64,000 nucleotides of DNA from Haemonchus contortus (Eukaryota; Nematoda; Chromadorea; Rhabditida; Trichostrongylidae), in NCBI GenBank assembly GCA_000469685.2, contig LS997562.1, positions 23,510,802 through 23,574,801 of the forward strand, read 5' to 3'. The notes below the pieces were generated by a model. That model searched no databases and was not told the DNA's origin. It was given only the letters and a program-made list of their open reading frames with translations. Position 1 is the first letter of the stretch. Each line of letters opens with the position of its first letter. This document shows, piece after piece, positions 24,300-35,275 of the stretch. A program made the translations under genes and the position numbers.

Positions 24300-25545
24300 T
24301 AAGAGCAATGATACCACGTCTGTCCTCAAATCCCTGAATCCGCCCATGAATTGTTTCGAATTTCCCGTCTATGGGCCTTCATTGTTGAACTTAAGCAGTT
24401 CCAGTGGAAATGACTACCGTGCAATGGAACTTCTGTATTGATTTTATGATAATTCTAACTTATTCGCTAATTTTCATGAGTAGGCAGATCGATTGTTTCG
24501 CACCTGATAGTTGCGACCACATAATACATCGTAAGTTGTCAATAATAGAATAATTCGGAAGCTCATGCTCTCTTAATTTCCGTGGACGGCACTATGTCGT
24601 GATGATGTGAAGCGTGTTTCTCATTTTCGAGTAGATGCGGCATCTTTTGGCACACCTACTATGGAAGGCTATGGACTCTTCTACCAGTGCCATAAAACGG
24701 GAGCTCATGGGCCAAATCAAAAACTTGAAGGCTACGTTTCAGTCCGGAATCTCTATATCTCCACAAACGTAGGAGGCTTCATTCGCGAAGTTCAGTCGCT
24801 GTTCTTTCTCATCAGGCAATCGCAGAGGATCGTTCTGATCGCCTTTCACCGACTCGACTTCTTCGCAGAGGATAACGGGATTGTTTTCATAGCATCGATA
24901 AGTATGATTCGAAGCCTCTTCGTTACCTCTTCTAGATGGTGTCTACGTCATGCTACAAGAACGAAAGCCCTCCATCAAACGTGATGAACCACATTCGTTC
25001 AGAAGATTCGCTGGTGGCGTGTTGAAGAGCACTTGATCCTATGAATTATTTGGAACCTTTCTCCTTGAAGCCTCTCAAGCCCATTTCAAGCAACTATTTA
25101 GAATTCCTCTTTTGCTCGAATGGAGCACCACCCTCATCTGGTCGGTTGGGGGAAAATAGCCTTCCTTGTAATGCCTTTCAGTGTTCCTAAATTGTGAGGG
25201 AGCCCTGTAGATGCCCAATATTGAGCCCAAAAACGTTTTGCAAGCGTTTAAGACGCATCTTATGGAAAACAAAATGAGCGCACACATCAAGAAATCGAAC
25301 CTTGATGCCATGCCTACCAGCTGACCACACCACTCGCTAGCCCACCGTTGCACAGGTAAGAGCTTTGCTTTGGTAAGGTGATCCGTTCAGTGCAGTGGTA
25401 TAGCACAGGGGGGCATCGGTCCCGTAACTTTGTTCCCGGAATCGTTTCAGATTTTTAACACAGATTTGAGGTCACTGTTCGAAACCACATACGGGGGTAT
25501 ACATCACATCTTGAATGGCCACTGCGACCAAGTATCCTGCCCTTG
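24300..25545. mobile_element. Long-TIR element copy 1, left end missing
   Basis: 24300-25545 aligns by eye with 36030-37284, the right two thirds of the long-TIR element in ShKT gene E. The right TIR is present, including a tRNA-like block in inverse orientation (about 25260-25345), and ends CCTGCCCTTG. The left TIR is absent. Frames such as 24100-24441 and 24607-24984 show no recognisable transposase. Confidence 0.55.
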
Positions 25546-25559
25546 TAAGTACAATAAAA

Positions 25560-27003
25560 GTGTCGGAAACGCAACAGTCGAATCAAAGGATAAGCAAAGT
25601 TTCTACAAATATTTGGGGTCCAAGTTACATGAAAGATCTAGTTTTTTTCCGATTCAAAGGTTAATGCAAGGAACATGCTGAATGACTGTTATAAAGCTAA
25701 TGCTTTTGCAATGGAATTTACCGAAGTATACCAAAACGATGACAACAGACTCCCAGCATTTGCTCCTACAGTACGTTTTAAAAAGCAAACATTCTCTAAT
25801 TCCGACCCGATTGAAATATAGCTTTTTCACTTTCCTATTTGTTGAATCACAGGTGTCTCGCCTCTGGAGGCACTCGTATGTTGCTCCAGTAAAAGCGTTG
25901 CTTCTTCAGACATTTCCAACTGTCGGCCAATAAGCATTACATCTATATTCTCTATACTTTCGAAAAAAAAATTTAAAGCTCACTCTAACTGAGAATAACA
26001 TAGTACCGGCCTCACAACAGTTTTAAAAAAATGAAAGCTAGTAATTACGAAACCATTGACTCGCTCAATGATTGAACGATGATTTTAGATGATAAACAAA
26101 GTAAGGACACTTTATAAAGACAGTCACAGGTAGCTGTTGTATAAACTGTAGTTGCTGGGATACCATGATAAAGTTTGCAGTTGGATACAACAGTTTCTTA
26201 GTAACAGATCCTTAGAAGTGCGTATGTATAAACACTGCTCACTCTGATGTTCTCAAATGTTAAAGTGGTGTTTCACAAGGTGGGGTTTTGTCACCAATAC
26301 TGTTTATTATTTATTCTGCTGATCTGGAGTGCTGCTGTAGCCAGTTTAATGTCGCTTGCAGGCAATATGCTGACGATCCGAAGTCCTATAAAGTCAAAAA
26401 GTCTTTCAAGGGCTCTCTTGATTTACAGGCTGCGATTGATGGACTGATTCAGTGTTCTAAAGAGTTGCAACTCCCCCTCTCCCTCACAAAAAGGTTCTTC
26501 TTGTGGTAATACCTCGTATTTCATGAAGCACATTGAAAGCGAGAGAGGTGAAGACTTTTGGCTTCCATAACAATGACAAAGTCGATTTCTCATCTCATTG
26601 TAGCCATATCCAACGTACTGCATTATACCGCGCGTACCAGATCTTCAAGGCGCTCGCAACAAAGGGTGCATGTGTTTTTGTTCCTGCATATAAGTCCTAT
26701 GTGCGTTCTCTAGTGGAAAGCGGGACTGTCTTTGCCCTGACAAAAGAACATTCCGTTGCTAGAAAGGGTTCAGAACAGTTTTACTCAGGAAATTCTAATT
26801 TGCCGAGGAGGTTTCTGTATTCTAAAATTTCCAAGGGTGTAGTGAGAATCAAATATTTCAACCTTCCCTCATTACAAACTAGGCGCAGATTCTTTGACTT
26901 GCGCATGATTCGCAAGTTGCTTACAGGCAAATCCGCGGCTAATTTTTCTTGTTTCTACTCAATCAACAACCGTAAGACGAAACTTTTTCACGGCAAGAGA
27001 TGA
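25560..27003 (+). pseudogene. CR1-like LINE ORF2 fragment, decayed
   Basis: Broken plus-strand frames match the minus-strand LINE at 37.6-41.6 kb. An ANAF..EF..NDDNRLPAFAP stretch near 25.7 kb corresponds to its pre-RT region, GGVLSPILFIIYSADLE and QYADD (one D changed to ADDP context) at 26.28-26.38 kb to the palm, and a YRAYQIFKALATKG...YVRSLVESGTV tail at 26.6-27.0 kb to the C-terminus. Multiple frameshifts and a missing internal part make it inactive. Confidence 0.65.
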
Positions 27004-27603
27004 TGGTAAGGTATGGTCTTGCATACGTGCAAACCAGCAAGGCTGCTAGCATCTAAAGCTTCCTGGGCTCCTTCAAACGGGCAGTTGTTAAAAATATTTT
27101 ACAAGCATAGTTGTCACTTTCTGTTCTCAGAATTTCTCTTCTATCGTAATGTGCTGTGTTGCTGATCGCTGTTTATGTTTTCCTTTCCACCGCTGTCTTA
27201 TATGGCTATATTTTAAAATAAAATGCGTTCCACCCGCACCGCATACTTAGTAGACCAGAGGCCGTCGTTGCTTGCAATACTGTTTCTGTTGTTGTTACAT
27301 GAGTACAGAGGGAAACGTTGGACATTGGAGGAGGCTCAAAACGGCACCCTGACCCTTCCCTCAGTCCATTGACAATGGTCATTGCTTAATATAAGAAGGA
27401 AGCTAAATGAGGTACAAGCGTCACGAGAATGACTAGTTTGGGACAAGAATACAGCTCGCTGTTTTATCCGCCATCTCTCAAAATTAATCAGTGTACGGTT
27501 TAAAAAACTCGAAGTACTTACTGTAAAAACAAAACCAAAACAAGGCGAACACTTTATGAACTGCTTTATTTTTGTGCTTGAACCCAGCTATCAAGTGTCA
27601 TGC

Positions 27604-30020
27604 TTAAGCAGCCGTACAAAATTTGCAGGTTTTGGCACAGAACCGTGTAACAAGCTCTCGGAAAGCTTCTTTCTCGCAAAGTCCTTGTTGTTGTCGACTG
27701 AGGCAGTACTCTTGGCCAGCTAGATCTTTACATGGCTGAAATCGATATCATATCAGAAAATTACGAGCTTTCAAAAACAGTGGACTCTTCACTCCTTGCT
27801 AGAAACTCGTTAACGTCCTGGGATTCCAGCTGTGCTGGGATCTATGTACAGTAGCGCTCAAAAGTATTCGGCTAACGTTGACTTGCCGTAACTTTTTTCC
27901 CAGTGGAGCGAATTACATGAAATTTTGATATGTTTAGCTGAAGCATATTTTACACTGTCCAACACTACTTGACTGCAAAACAGCCATACCCACATACTAA
28001 TGGGGAGGCGCTTGTAGACTGTGCTGAAAGCAAGTTTGTGACGTCTGCAGTTATTCCCACCTTGTGTAAGTTTCTCCTCTCTTCTGGGTTCGACATTAGT
28101 GCACGTACACACTCCCAGAAGGACCACCATCCGTTTTCCAGTTGATTTTTTGTTCAAGCCCTTTTGGATATCTGGAACATGGTCAGATTGCAGATTAATA
28201 CAGTGCGTTTCATAATTATAAGGCCACCATCAAATTTTGCACTTTAAGGATTTAAGGATTCAATCATTAAGGATTTCTTCAAGCATCATGAACGGATTCC
28301 CCAGTACGAATAACCTAGGTATCCGTTTTTTATCCGCAGCTGTATTTTTTTAAACTCTTAGAACAGTTTATCGGTTTTTGCACCGTTTCATAATTATAAG
28401 GTCACCCTGAGAAAGTGAACAATTATTCATGGAGTAGAGAAAATTTCGTGTTTGAAGATACTTATAAAGATAAGTATGTGTAGCAAATGCACTTCCAAAC
28501 ATGACTGTCAAGATGGCTCGTGGTCATCTGCTTTCCTCTGATGAGGAGGCTCGTCATGAAGGTGGGCTCAGTACTCGAGCCATCCTCCAGGCAAATAGGG
28601 AGATCTCCTTGGTCCATTCAAAGATTTCTGAATAGCCCTGATGTCTCTAGATGTAGCACCGGCTGTGGACACCCATGAAAGATTACTGCCCGTGACGAAC
28701 GGAAGATCTGAGGACTGTTTCCAACAGTACGTCCTCCTTGAACCAGATCCGATCGGAATTAAACCTCTCTGTGTCGAAAACTACAGTCTGGAGAGCAGTG
28801 AGAAGATGCGAGAACATCACCAGGCAAGCAATGGAGAAGGTGCCACGAATCACCGGTCGCCTCAGAGTGGCTCGACTCGGATTTGCAAAGAAGAACCTAG
28901 AGATAGATTGGGAAAAGGTAGATCTGCATCATAATCTCACCATAGAGTTGAATAATTCCTATTCAGGTCGTCTTATCGGTGAAAAGAAATTCAACTTGGA
29001 CGGTCCTGGCGGAAACAAGTATTACTGGTGCGACTTGAGGAAGGAACCAGTCTACCTCAGCCGTCGCAATTTCGGTGGAGAAAGTCTTATGGTGAGAGGT
29101 GCATTTTGCAATGATGTCGCGTTGGATCTATCTGTCGTGAGCTGCAGTATGGAATTCAAGGGTTACCAGAACGTCTTGGAGTATCATCTAGTACCCTTTT
29201 TATGCCACGCCGTCTCCTCAACTATGTCTTTCAACAAGACAACGCCTCCATTCATGTGAGCCGTGCAACGGGTGAGTGGCTGCAATACCAATAAATAAGC
29301 GTCCTGCCATAGCCAGCCTGCAGTCCCGATCTCAATCCGATGGAACATATCTGGGGCATAATAGTCAGACAGGTTCATGCGAATAACTGTCAGTTCCAGG
29401 GCACAGAAGAGCTAGAGCGGGCAGTTATCGAAGCATGGAGAGCAATCGAAAAGTAACAAATTCGAAACCTAGTTTCTAGTATGCCACGCTGGCTCTTTGA
29501 TGTTGCTCTTAAACAAGGAGGAGCTATAGATTACTAAGTGTTGTACATATGCCATCAACGCTAATAAGTCATTAACTTTCTCAGGGTGAGCTTATACTTA
29601 TGAAACGGTGCGAAAGCCGACACTATCTTTAAAAAATTCATAAAAAATTTGAAGTGAAGGATATTGCGACCAAAATTTGAGTACAGAGGTACATTGTGAT
29701 GAGGAATCTTCCAGTGTTTGCCAAAAAATTCCATTCCGGCTGCTTTCTCCAAAACCACAAAAATCGAGGGGACCTTATAGTTATGAAACGCACTGTAGTA
29801 GTAAATATTCACACTACACCAATGTTACACATATTGAAATTTCGCTTGATTAGATCCAGTAGGAAAGGAGTTATGACTAAAACTTATAACTGAAGAAGCA
29901 TTTGGCTGAATATTTTCGAGCGCTACTGTACGTATCAACGCGATAACGTACCGACTTGTCTGCAGCCTTTGTAGTGAAAGTACTGAGCAGGAAAAGCGCA
30001 CAAACAAAGTAGAAGAACAT
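27604..30020 (-). CDS. Secreted single-domain ShKT peptide B, intron filled by nested transposons
   Basis: Exon 1, 30020-29952, is 69 nt encoding the signal peptide with donor GTACGTT. Exon 2, 27735-27604, is 132 nt encoding a 43-residue six-cysteine ShKT domain with the CAKTC signature. Both exons are open and in phase 0. The 2.2-kb intron carries a nonautonomous Tc1/mariner-type element that itself contains a Tc1-like element; without them the intron is about 134 bp, the size seen in sister genes. The promoter is weaker than in its sisters: CATACAAAAG instead of TATAAAAG at about 30075-30066 and a degraded E-box. Whether the gene is still expressed is unknown. Confidence 0.75.
28201..29795 (+). 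mobile_element. Tc1-like transposon, 1.6 kb, nested
   Basis: Terminal inverted repeats start CAGTGCGTTTCATAATTATA and end TATAGTTATGAAACGCACTG, flanked by TA on both sides. The interior holds a decayed Tc1-type transposase. It is inserted into the nonautonomous element at 27849-29928, so it arrived later. Confidence 0.85.
28500..29540 (+). pseudogene. Tc1-type transposase, frameshifted
   Basis: The start resembles MTVKMARGHLLSSDEEARH, then a frameshift; the largest intact piece 28738-29259 holds the helix-turn-helix (SVSKTTVWRAVRR) and the GEKKFNLDGP..YYW catalytic neighbourhood. After another frameshift, QDNA-type and SPDLNP-type motifs and a MEHIWG phrase follow, ending near 29537. At least two frameshifts and a stop inactivate it. 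Confidence 0.75.
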
Positions 30021-30796
30021 GCTGAGGAGTTTCGCTGGGTGAATGGAGGCCAGTCAGCGGTCCGGTCTTTTGTATGAGTTCAGGTGCATCTTCTACTGAA
30101 TCGGGACAGGTGTTTACATCTGTATGAAGACGAAAAATGTTGTCGTGCGCGCATCATTTCCTGTAGAAACCATGGCATGTGATGAATATCATGGAAACAG
30201 TAATCCTAGTTGATTACAGTAACCTAGTTCGTAGTGAGGACAGTTTGCTCAGTTCGGAGATGGCTCAGCAAAGTAGCAACAGTGTAGGAGCCATTCCACT
30301 CTTTTCCTTATTCGCGACATTAATAGTGATCCGTATCCAAAAAAATTGAAAAAAAATTCGAGGAAATCGAGGGAATCTGAGGAGATTGGCTCTTCTCCTT
30401 ATTATCCACTTGCGATTAAGGCCAAGTTAGCGAGTACAGGTTTCTTGTATAATGGTTGAATCCGCTTGAGAGGGTTATTTGACACGCTCTTCAGTAAGCG
30501 CCACTGGCACTTGCGAGCGTTTTAAGTGAAGCTTGAACCCTTACTGTACCGTTCCTGTGCAGTCTTTCGTCAACGCCTTCCGTCGAACATCCCTTCTGAC
30601 AAGAAATAGTGAAATCCTTCTGAACTGTTGCTGCTTTGTCGAGACATATTCGAATTCGGCGAATTGTCCTTCACACTGGATTAGGATTGCTGCAATTTAC
30701 GTGACATCGGATATTGCATGGCATGATCATTCACCGAAATGATGCTTAACAACCTTCAGCGGACATTTTTCCAAAGCTGTTCTTTCCATACAGCTG

Positions 30797-30867
30797 TGAA
30801 CACACCTGCAACATCAGTCCTGACGATTTTCGATTGAGCACGAGGCACAACTAAACTTGTATAAAAG
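30797..30867 (+). promoter_or_regulatory. Promoter of ShKT gene C
   Basis: GTGAACACACCTGCAACATC at 30797-30816 contains the E-box CACCTG and is preceded by CAGCTG. TATAAAAG at 30860-30867 is 63 bp further and exactly 51 bp before the ATG. A GGCCAG...CTGGCC inverted repeat follows the TATA box. Confidence 0.7.
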
Positions 30868-30910
30868 GCCAGACCTCTGACTGGCCTCCATTCGATCAGC
30901 GAAAATCAAC

Positions 30911-31246
30911 ATGTTCTTCAACTTTGCTTGTGCGCTTTTGCTGCTCAGTACCATAACCACAAAAGCTACAGAGAACTTGGTACGTTATCACCTTGATAAA
31001 TCCCAGTATAGTCTATTTATGCACATATCTGGAACGTTAGCGATTTTCTAGCTGAGAGTTTAAAATGTATTCTTCTTGAGAACTCAAAAATTTCTGATAT
31101 GAAATCGATTTCAGCCATGTAAAGACCTCGCCGGCCAAGAGTACTGCAGCAGTCGACAGCAGCAAGGACTTTGCGAGAAAGCGGCTTTCCGAGAGCTTGT
31201 CACACGGTTTTGTGCCAAAACGTGCAAATTTTGCACGGATGCATGA
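30911..31246 (+). CDS. Secreted single-domain ShKT peptide C
   Basis: Exon 1, 30911-30979, encodes a 23-residue signal peptide plus the first propeptide residues, donor GTACGTT. Exon 2, 31115-31246, follows GATTTCAG and encodes a 43-residue domain with six cysteines, CAKTC motif and stop TGA. The compact 135-bp intron is the ancestral size for this cluster. This is a clean, intact copy, divergently paired with gene B. Function inferred: secreted ShKT peptide. The Lys-Tyr dyad used by the sea-anemone channel blockers is not apparent at the matching place, so channel block should not be assumed. Confidence 0.85.
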
Positions 31247-31353
31247 GCATGATACTTCAGAAACGTGTTACTGCACAAAAATGAACCAATTCATGGAGTG
31301 GTGTATTCATTTTTACTTCGTTTCTACAGAACTTAATTAGTACTCCGATACTA

Positions 31354-31800
31354 CAGGGTGCGCCATAAATACGGTAGCAACACAATTGGGCTGCAGAAAC
31401 CCCATTTCTTATTGATACATGGTGAACTCATGAAAGTTATTTACTATGCATCGCATCCGCAAAATGAACACAGAGTGGTCTATACGACCGTCTCCTGTAC
31501 TAACTATAGCTCGAAGACGCTTTGGCTAACCATCGACGGTGGCACGCACGCAGAGTTTCTTAAGAAACTCCAGCCCGGGTTTTTTCAATGATTTCTCAGA
31601 AGCAGCAGCAGTGGTGCATTTCGAAGCGCAATCCTTCCTCTTCAGTATGGACTACATCCAGCGACCCATCACATTGTCGTACCTGAAATCCGAAGGAGGG
31701 TTGCAAGCTGGGATAAAGTCGAGAACATTTCCTTAGCACCAAGCTTGATCTCTTCCCATTCGTGAGTGAGTGCGCCGTAGTTTTCAAATTCTATCACTGG
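31354..31800 (-). mobile_element. Tc1/mariner-superfamily fragment, 3' end
   Basis: CAGGGTGCGCCATAAATACG follows a TA at 31352-31353 and looks like a transposon terminus. Read on the minus strand, the adjoining 400 bp resemble the end of an IS630/mariner-type transposase (a PKRLRAIV...GRID tail). Stops interrupt it and no second terminus was found. Confidence 0.45.
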
Positions 31801-32169
31801 AAAAATCTCTGAGCCTCAGCTGCATCCTTTCAGAAAATATTTGTTAAAGAGATTTGAATTGAATCTTGTGCTCATCTTCTCTAAATTTGCGATATCGCTC
31901 TGATGGAAAAGATTCTAGCTCAAACCATCATGAAAGAGAAGAAACGGCTACGGGGGGCAATCTGACTCTTCTCGGCGGCTTCAGCACTCGTAATGTAAAG
32001 TACGGTAGTGTGAAATATGCGTGTACTCTGAGATCTCATCATTTCTTCCACGCTGAACACCGTTTAGTCAAAAGAAGAGGAGAGCAGGGGCTATTCAGTG
32101 GGCACTCTTCGAGGCTCGCAATTTGGTCACTTGCAAAATTACCGAACTATAAGTCAATGGTCAAAGTCA

Positions 32170-32640
32170 AGTTCAATTACATTACATTACTCATTTACTT
32201 TTTTGAGAGAAGTGCATGCTTTTAAACTCGGCTATTTATTGCTTGATGAATTGTGTTGGCAACTTTCGAGGGTGATTGTAAAATCGTGAAGAAATTGCTA
32301 AGAGGGTGTCATTGCCAGCAACAAAATTCCTATTGCATTTACATGAGTTCAGGGCAAAAGCTGGACATTGGAGGAGCCTTGAAACAGCACCCATGCTTTC
32401 CGTAGATTGACTTCACTACTTTTTAATCGCACGGGAACTTACGTACATCTCTCATTGTCAGTCTTTCTATGATGGCTGTAGCCTAGGTTTAACAGGTGTT
32501 TATTAAGGTGCAAGGCAGTGGGATCAGAGAAGACCTTTTTCCGGTCACAACATAGCCCACTGCCTTATCCAGTACCTATGTTGTTGACTAAGTTTATGAT
32601 TGCATAAACTCGAAGTCCCTACCATATGTGTACTGCAGAA
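32170..32640 (-). repeat. Duplicated 3' flank of ShKT genes (empty LTR site)
   Basis: This block downstream of ShKT gene D recurs downstream of gene H (54345-54750) and inverted downstream of gene I (57300-57690), with a weaker trace beyond gene B (about 27300-27400). At 32170-32190 it lacks the LTR/gag segment found in the H and I copies, so it shows the uninserted state. Confidence 0.6.
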
Positions 32641-32716
32641 ACGGAGGCAGAACAAGGATCACTTCACGAATTTGTTTACTTTTTATTTGCCGTAACACAT
32701 ATCTTAAGTATCATGC

Positions 32717-33039
32717 TCAAGCAGTGGTGCAAAAATTGCAGGTCTTGGCACAAAATTTTTCAACAAGTGGTCGGAAAGGTTTCTTCTCGCAAAGTCCTTG
32801 CTGTTGTCGACTGGTACAGTACTCTTGGCCAGCTAGGTCTTTACATGGCTGAAATCGATAACATCTCAGAAAATTGGAACTTCGTAAAAGTAGTGCATCT
32901 TCCACTTCGACTAAAAACTCCCAACCTTCCAAATATGTGTTTGAACCAACACTTCTGGGATCTAACGTACCGAGTTGTCTGCAGCCTTTGTTGTAAAGAA
33001 GCTGAGCAGCAAAAGCGTACAAACAAAGTAGAAGAACAT
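32717..33039 (-). CDS. Secreted single-domain ShKT peptide D
   Basis: Exon 1, 33039-32971 (69 nt, signal peptide, donor GTACGTT), and exon 2, 32848-32717 (132 nt), are joined in phase 0 by a 122-bp intron with GATTTCAG acceptor. The domain has six cysteines with the CAKTC signature and a short TTA tail. Intact. Plus-strand open frames here (32626-33054) are antisense shadows. Confidence 0.85.
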
Positions 33040-33082
33040 GTTGGGTTCCGCTGAGCGAATGGAGACCAGTCAGTGGTTTGGC

Positions 33083-33154
33083 CTTTTATACGATTTCAGT
33101 TGTGTCTTCTGCCGAACCAGAAATCATCAGGACCGATGTTGCAGGTGTGTTCAC
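33083..33154 (-). promoter_or_regulatory. Promoter of ShKT gene D
   Basis: TATAAAAG (33090-33083) is 51 bp before the ATG. The conserved E-box block GTGAACACACCTGCAACATC is at 33154-33135. Confidence 0.7.
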
Positions 33155-33289
33155 AACTGTATGGGGAAGAACAGCTCAAAAAAAATGTCCGTCGAAGGTT
33201 GTCAAGCATCATTTCGGTAAATAATGATGTCGTGCGATATCCGGTGTCGCGAAAATTGCAGCAATAATAATTTATTGCGAAAGGACAGT

Positions 33290-34030
33290 TCACTTAATTC
33301 AGTGATTTATTGGTAAGGCAGCAACAGCGCAGAACTCACATCATTGAAGGGGAACTTTTAATAGAGGACATAACTGTTCATCAATGGGTTGAGTAACGAA
33401 AGTACATAATAATGCACCGTAGTGAAGCCATTTATAAAAATCGAGAGAACACATGACAATTTATTTTCAACGCTCTGCAAACTGATCAAAGAAAGTGAAT
33501 ACAGAGTTTCTGTCAAGTTCCGTTTAAGACCGGACATCTTATTCCAAGTGGGTTAACTTTGATAACTTCACATTCAGAACTGCTTAGTAAGAGAAATCAG
33601 TAAAACAAAACAAAATACCAATGTTCACTATGTCAATAAGCGAAAAGTGGTCAGGGTCAGAACATGAGCATTTTTTGTCGGACAACTTATCAGCTCGGAG
33701 ACGTAGCGCAGGTGGAGGAAGAGAATGGTATGTTTTTCAAATTAATCTTCAGAGCTACAGGCTCTAGTTGAAGAGATGTTCGATGAAAGGCGTGACAAAC
33801 TGCGCAGGAAAGGTGCTGCAAGGGGCTCAAATTCCATTCTAAACACCGTTAGTGGCAGGGGTACCAAATGAAAGTCGAGTCAAAGAGACTTCTGAAGAGA
33901 GCTCGCTTGCGAACCTTTTGTATGCAGGAAGAATTCGTACTCGATTCCTTTGCGCAATTGTGCATAAAGCTGAAAATGAATATTCATGATTTTTTCAAGA
34001 CTATTGCACTTTAACGTCACTTGATTTCTC
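33290..34030 (+). repeat. Duplicated spacer block of the ShKT cluster
   Basis: Sequence here recurs at 58450-59540 on the same strand (there interrupted by a SINE) and inverted around 56000-56620. These blocks mark the boundaries of multi-kilobase duplication units. No gene was found in it. Confidence 0.55.
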
Positions 34031-34070
34031 CGCGATGACGCACTACATATTGCGTGACTTTAACCCTTAA

Positions 34071-34972
34071 AGGCACAGTTCACGGTAATTCTGAGGTACC
34101 CTTTTTAAGTAGAAATGTGGAAGTGTCGATGCAGACGAGTACATCGGTGGCGAAGATGGCGAGAAAATCTGCCTACTTCAAGTCTTTAAAAGTAGTGGCA
34201 AAGGTTACGGGATCACCGTATCCGTAATGGCCTGACAGAGGTGTTGGACGAGGTTTAACTGGGTCCGGGAACTTCTCCCCTAACACGGCGTCGCACCGCC
34301 GCACCCGCCGCCTATCGCAGGATTGCGATGGAAGATTGGAGCGCGCAATTTGTGAGGTAGGGAGTCCTTTAATTATTTGAATTGGCTGGCCGCTCTTTCC
34401 AATTCCAGTGCGGTCTTGATCGTCGTTTATATAGGAGGAGTCATTTTAATTAATTAAGTGTAATAAACATGGAAACTAAAAAGAAACAAAAGAAAAAACG
34501 ATAAAATCGAATGAAAAAGCAAGCCAGCCAAGGAAAAAAATCGCGTCCTATCGATTGGCGGGAGGCGGGGTGAGTACGGTAATTGCAGTGACATTTGCCG
34601 CATGCCGCAAGGGAGAAAGCCGCGATAGAGGAGAAGTTCCGTTACCCGGTTTAACTTACTCCCATAGCTCAAAGAGATAAGTATTATACAACACACCGAA
34701 ATTGTCCGAGGCTGCCTTCCACTGCCGCCATGGGTTATGACAAATTGTTTGAGATTCCTCCTTAGGGGTCTCTTGAGATAGTGCAGCCTCTACAAAGCCG
34801 TTGAAACTCGTCCACGATTGGTGTGGCATTCCCACAATACAATCTCTCCCCCTTATTGTGCTCTATCCAAGACGTTTTTCGGTCATATAACAGCAGCTAT
34901 GGTATACTGAGGAGCCTCGAATTCATACTCTGAGAAAAATCTCAGAAACAATTTTCATCGTGAACTGTGCCA
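34071..34972. mobile_element. MITE-C copy 2 with nested MULE-like MITE
   Basis: AGGCACAGTTCACGG at the left and CGTGAACTGTGCC at the right are inverted. Removing the nested element and its target duplication leaves 506 bp, exactly the length of the copy at 55501-56006. Confidence 0.7.
34261..34647. mobile_element. MULE-like MITE copy 2 with 9-bp target duplication
   Basis: Termini GGGTCCGGGAACTTCTCCCC and the inverse ending GTTACCC are flanked by GGTTTAACT on both sides. The element is highly similar to the copy at 16330-16706. Both sit inside MITE-C copies, at different offsets. Confidence 0.8.
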
Positions 34973-35130
34973 CCAAATATTTGATAAACAGTTATGCTCT
35001 GTATTAAATGTCTCCCTTCATTATTGTTCTACTTCCATGATATTGTATGGCATGATTTTCGCACGAAGCGATGCATGATAACCTTATTTTGACAAACATT
35101 TTTCTAGAGCTGTTCTTCCCCATACAACTC

Positions 35131-35195
35131 TGAACACACCTGCAACATCGGTCCTGGTGATTTTCGATTAAGCAGGAGACACACTTGTATAAAAG
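35131..35195 (+). promoter_or_regulatory. Promoter of ShKT locus E
   Basis: TGAACACACCTGCAACATC at 35131 and TATAAAAG at 35188-35195, 51 bp before the ATG. The promoter is intact although the coding exon is interrupted. Confidence 0.65.
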
Positions 35196-35275
35196 GCCAG
35201 ACTTTTGACTGGCCTCCATTCGATCAGCCGAACTCAACATGTTCTTCTGCTTTGTTTATGCGCTTTTGCTACTCA

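Larger units (their letters stand above)
27849..29928. mobile_element. Nonautonomous Tc1/mariner-type element, split by insertion
   Basis: Ends CAGTAGCGCTCAAAAGTATT and its diverged inverse are each flanked by TA (27847-27848 and 29929-29930). Similarity between the ends continues for over 100 bp. Removing the nested element at 28201-29795 leaves about 485 bp without a transposase frame. It lies in the intron of ShKT gene B. Confidence 0.75.

Noticed and set aside
32626..33054. 142-codon plus-strand frame
   Set aside because: It is the antisense shadow of ShKT gene D; similar antisense frames occur at 54823-55212, 37271-37534 and 60342-60638 opposite the other copies.
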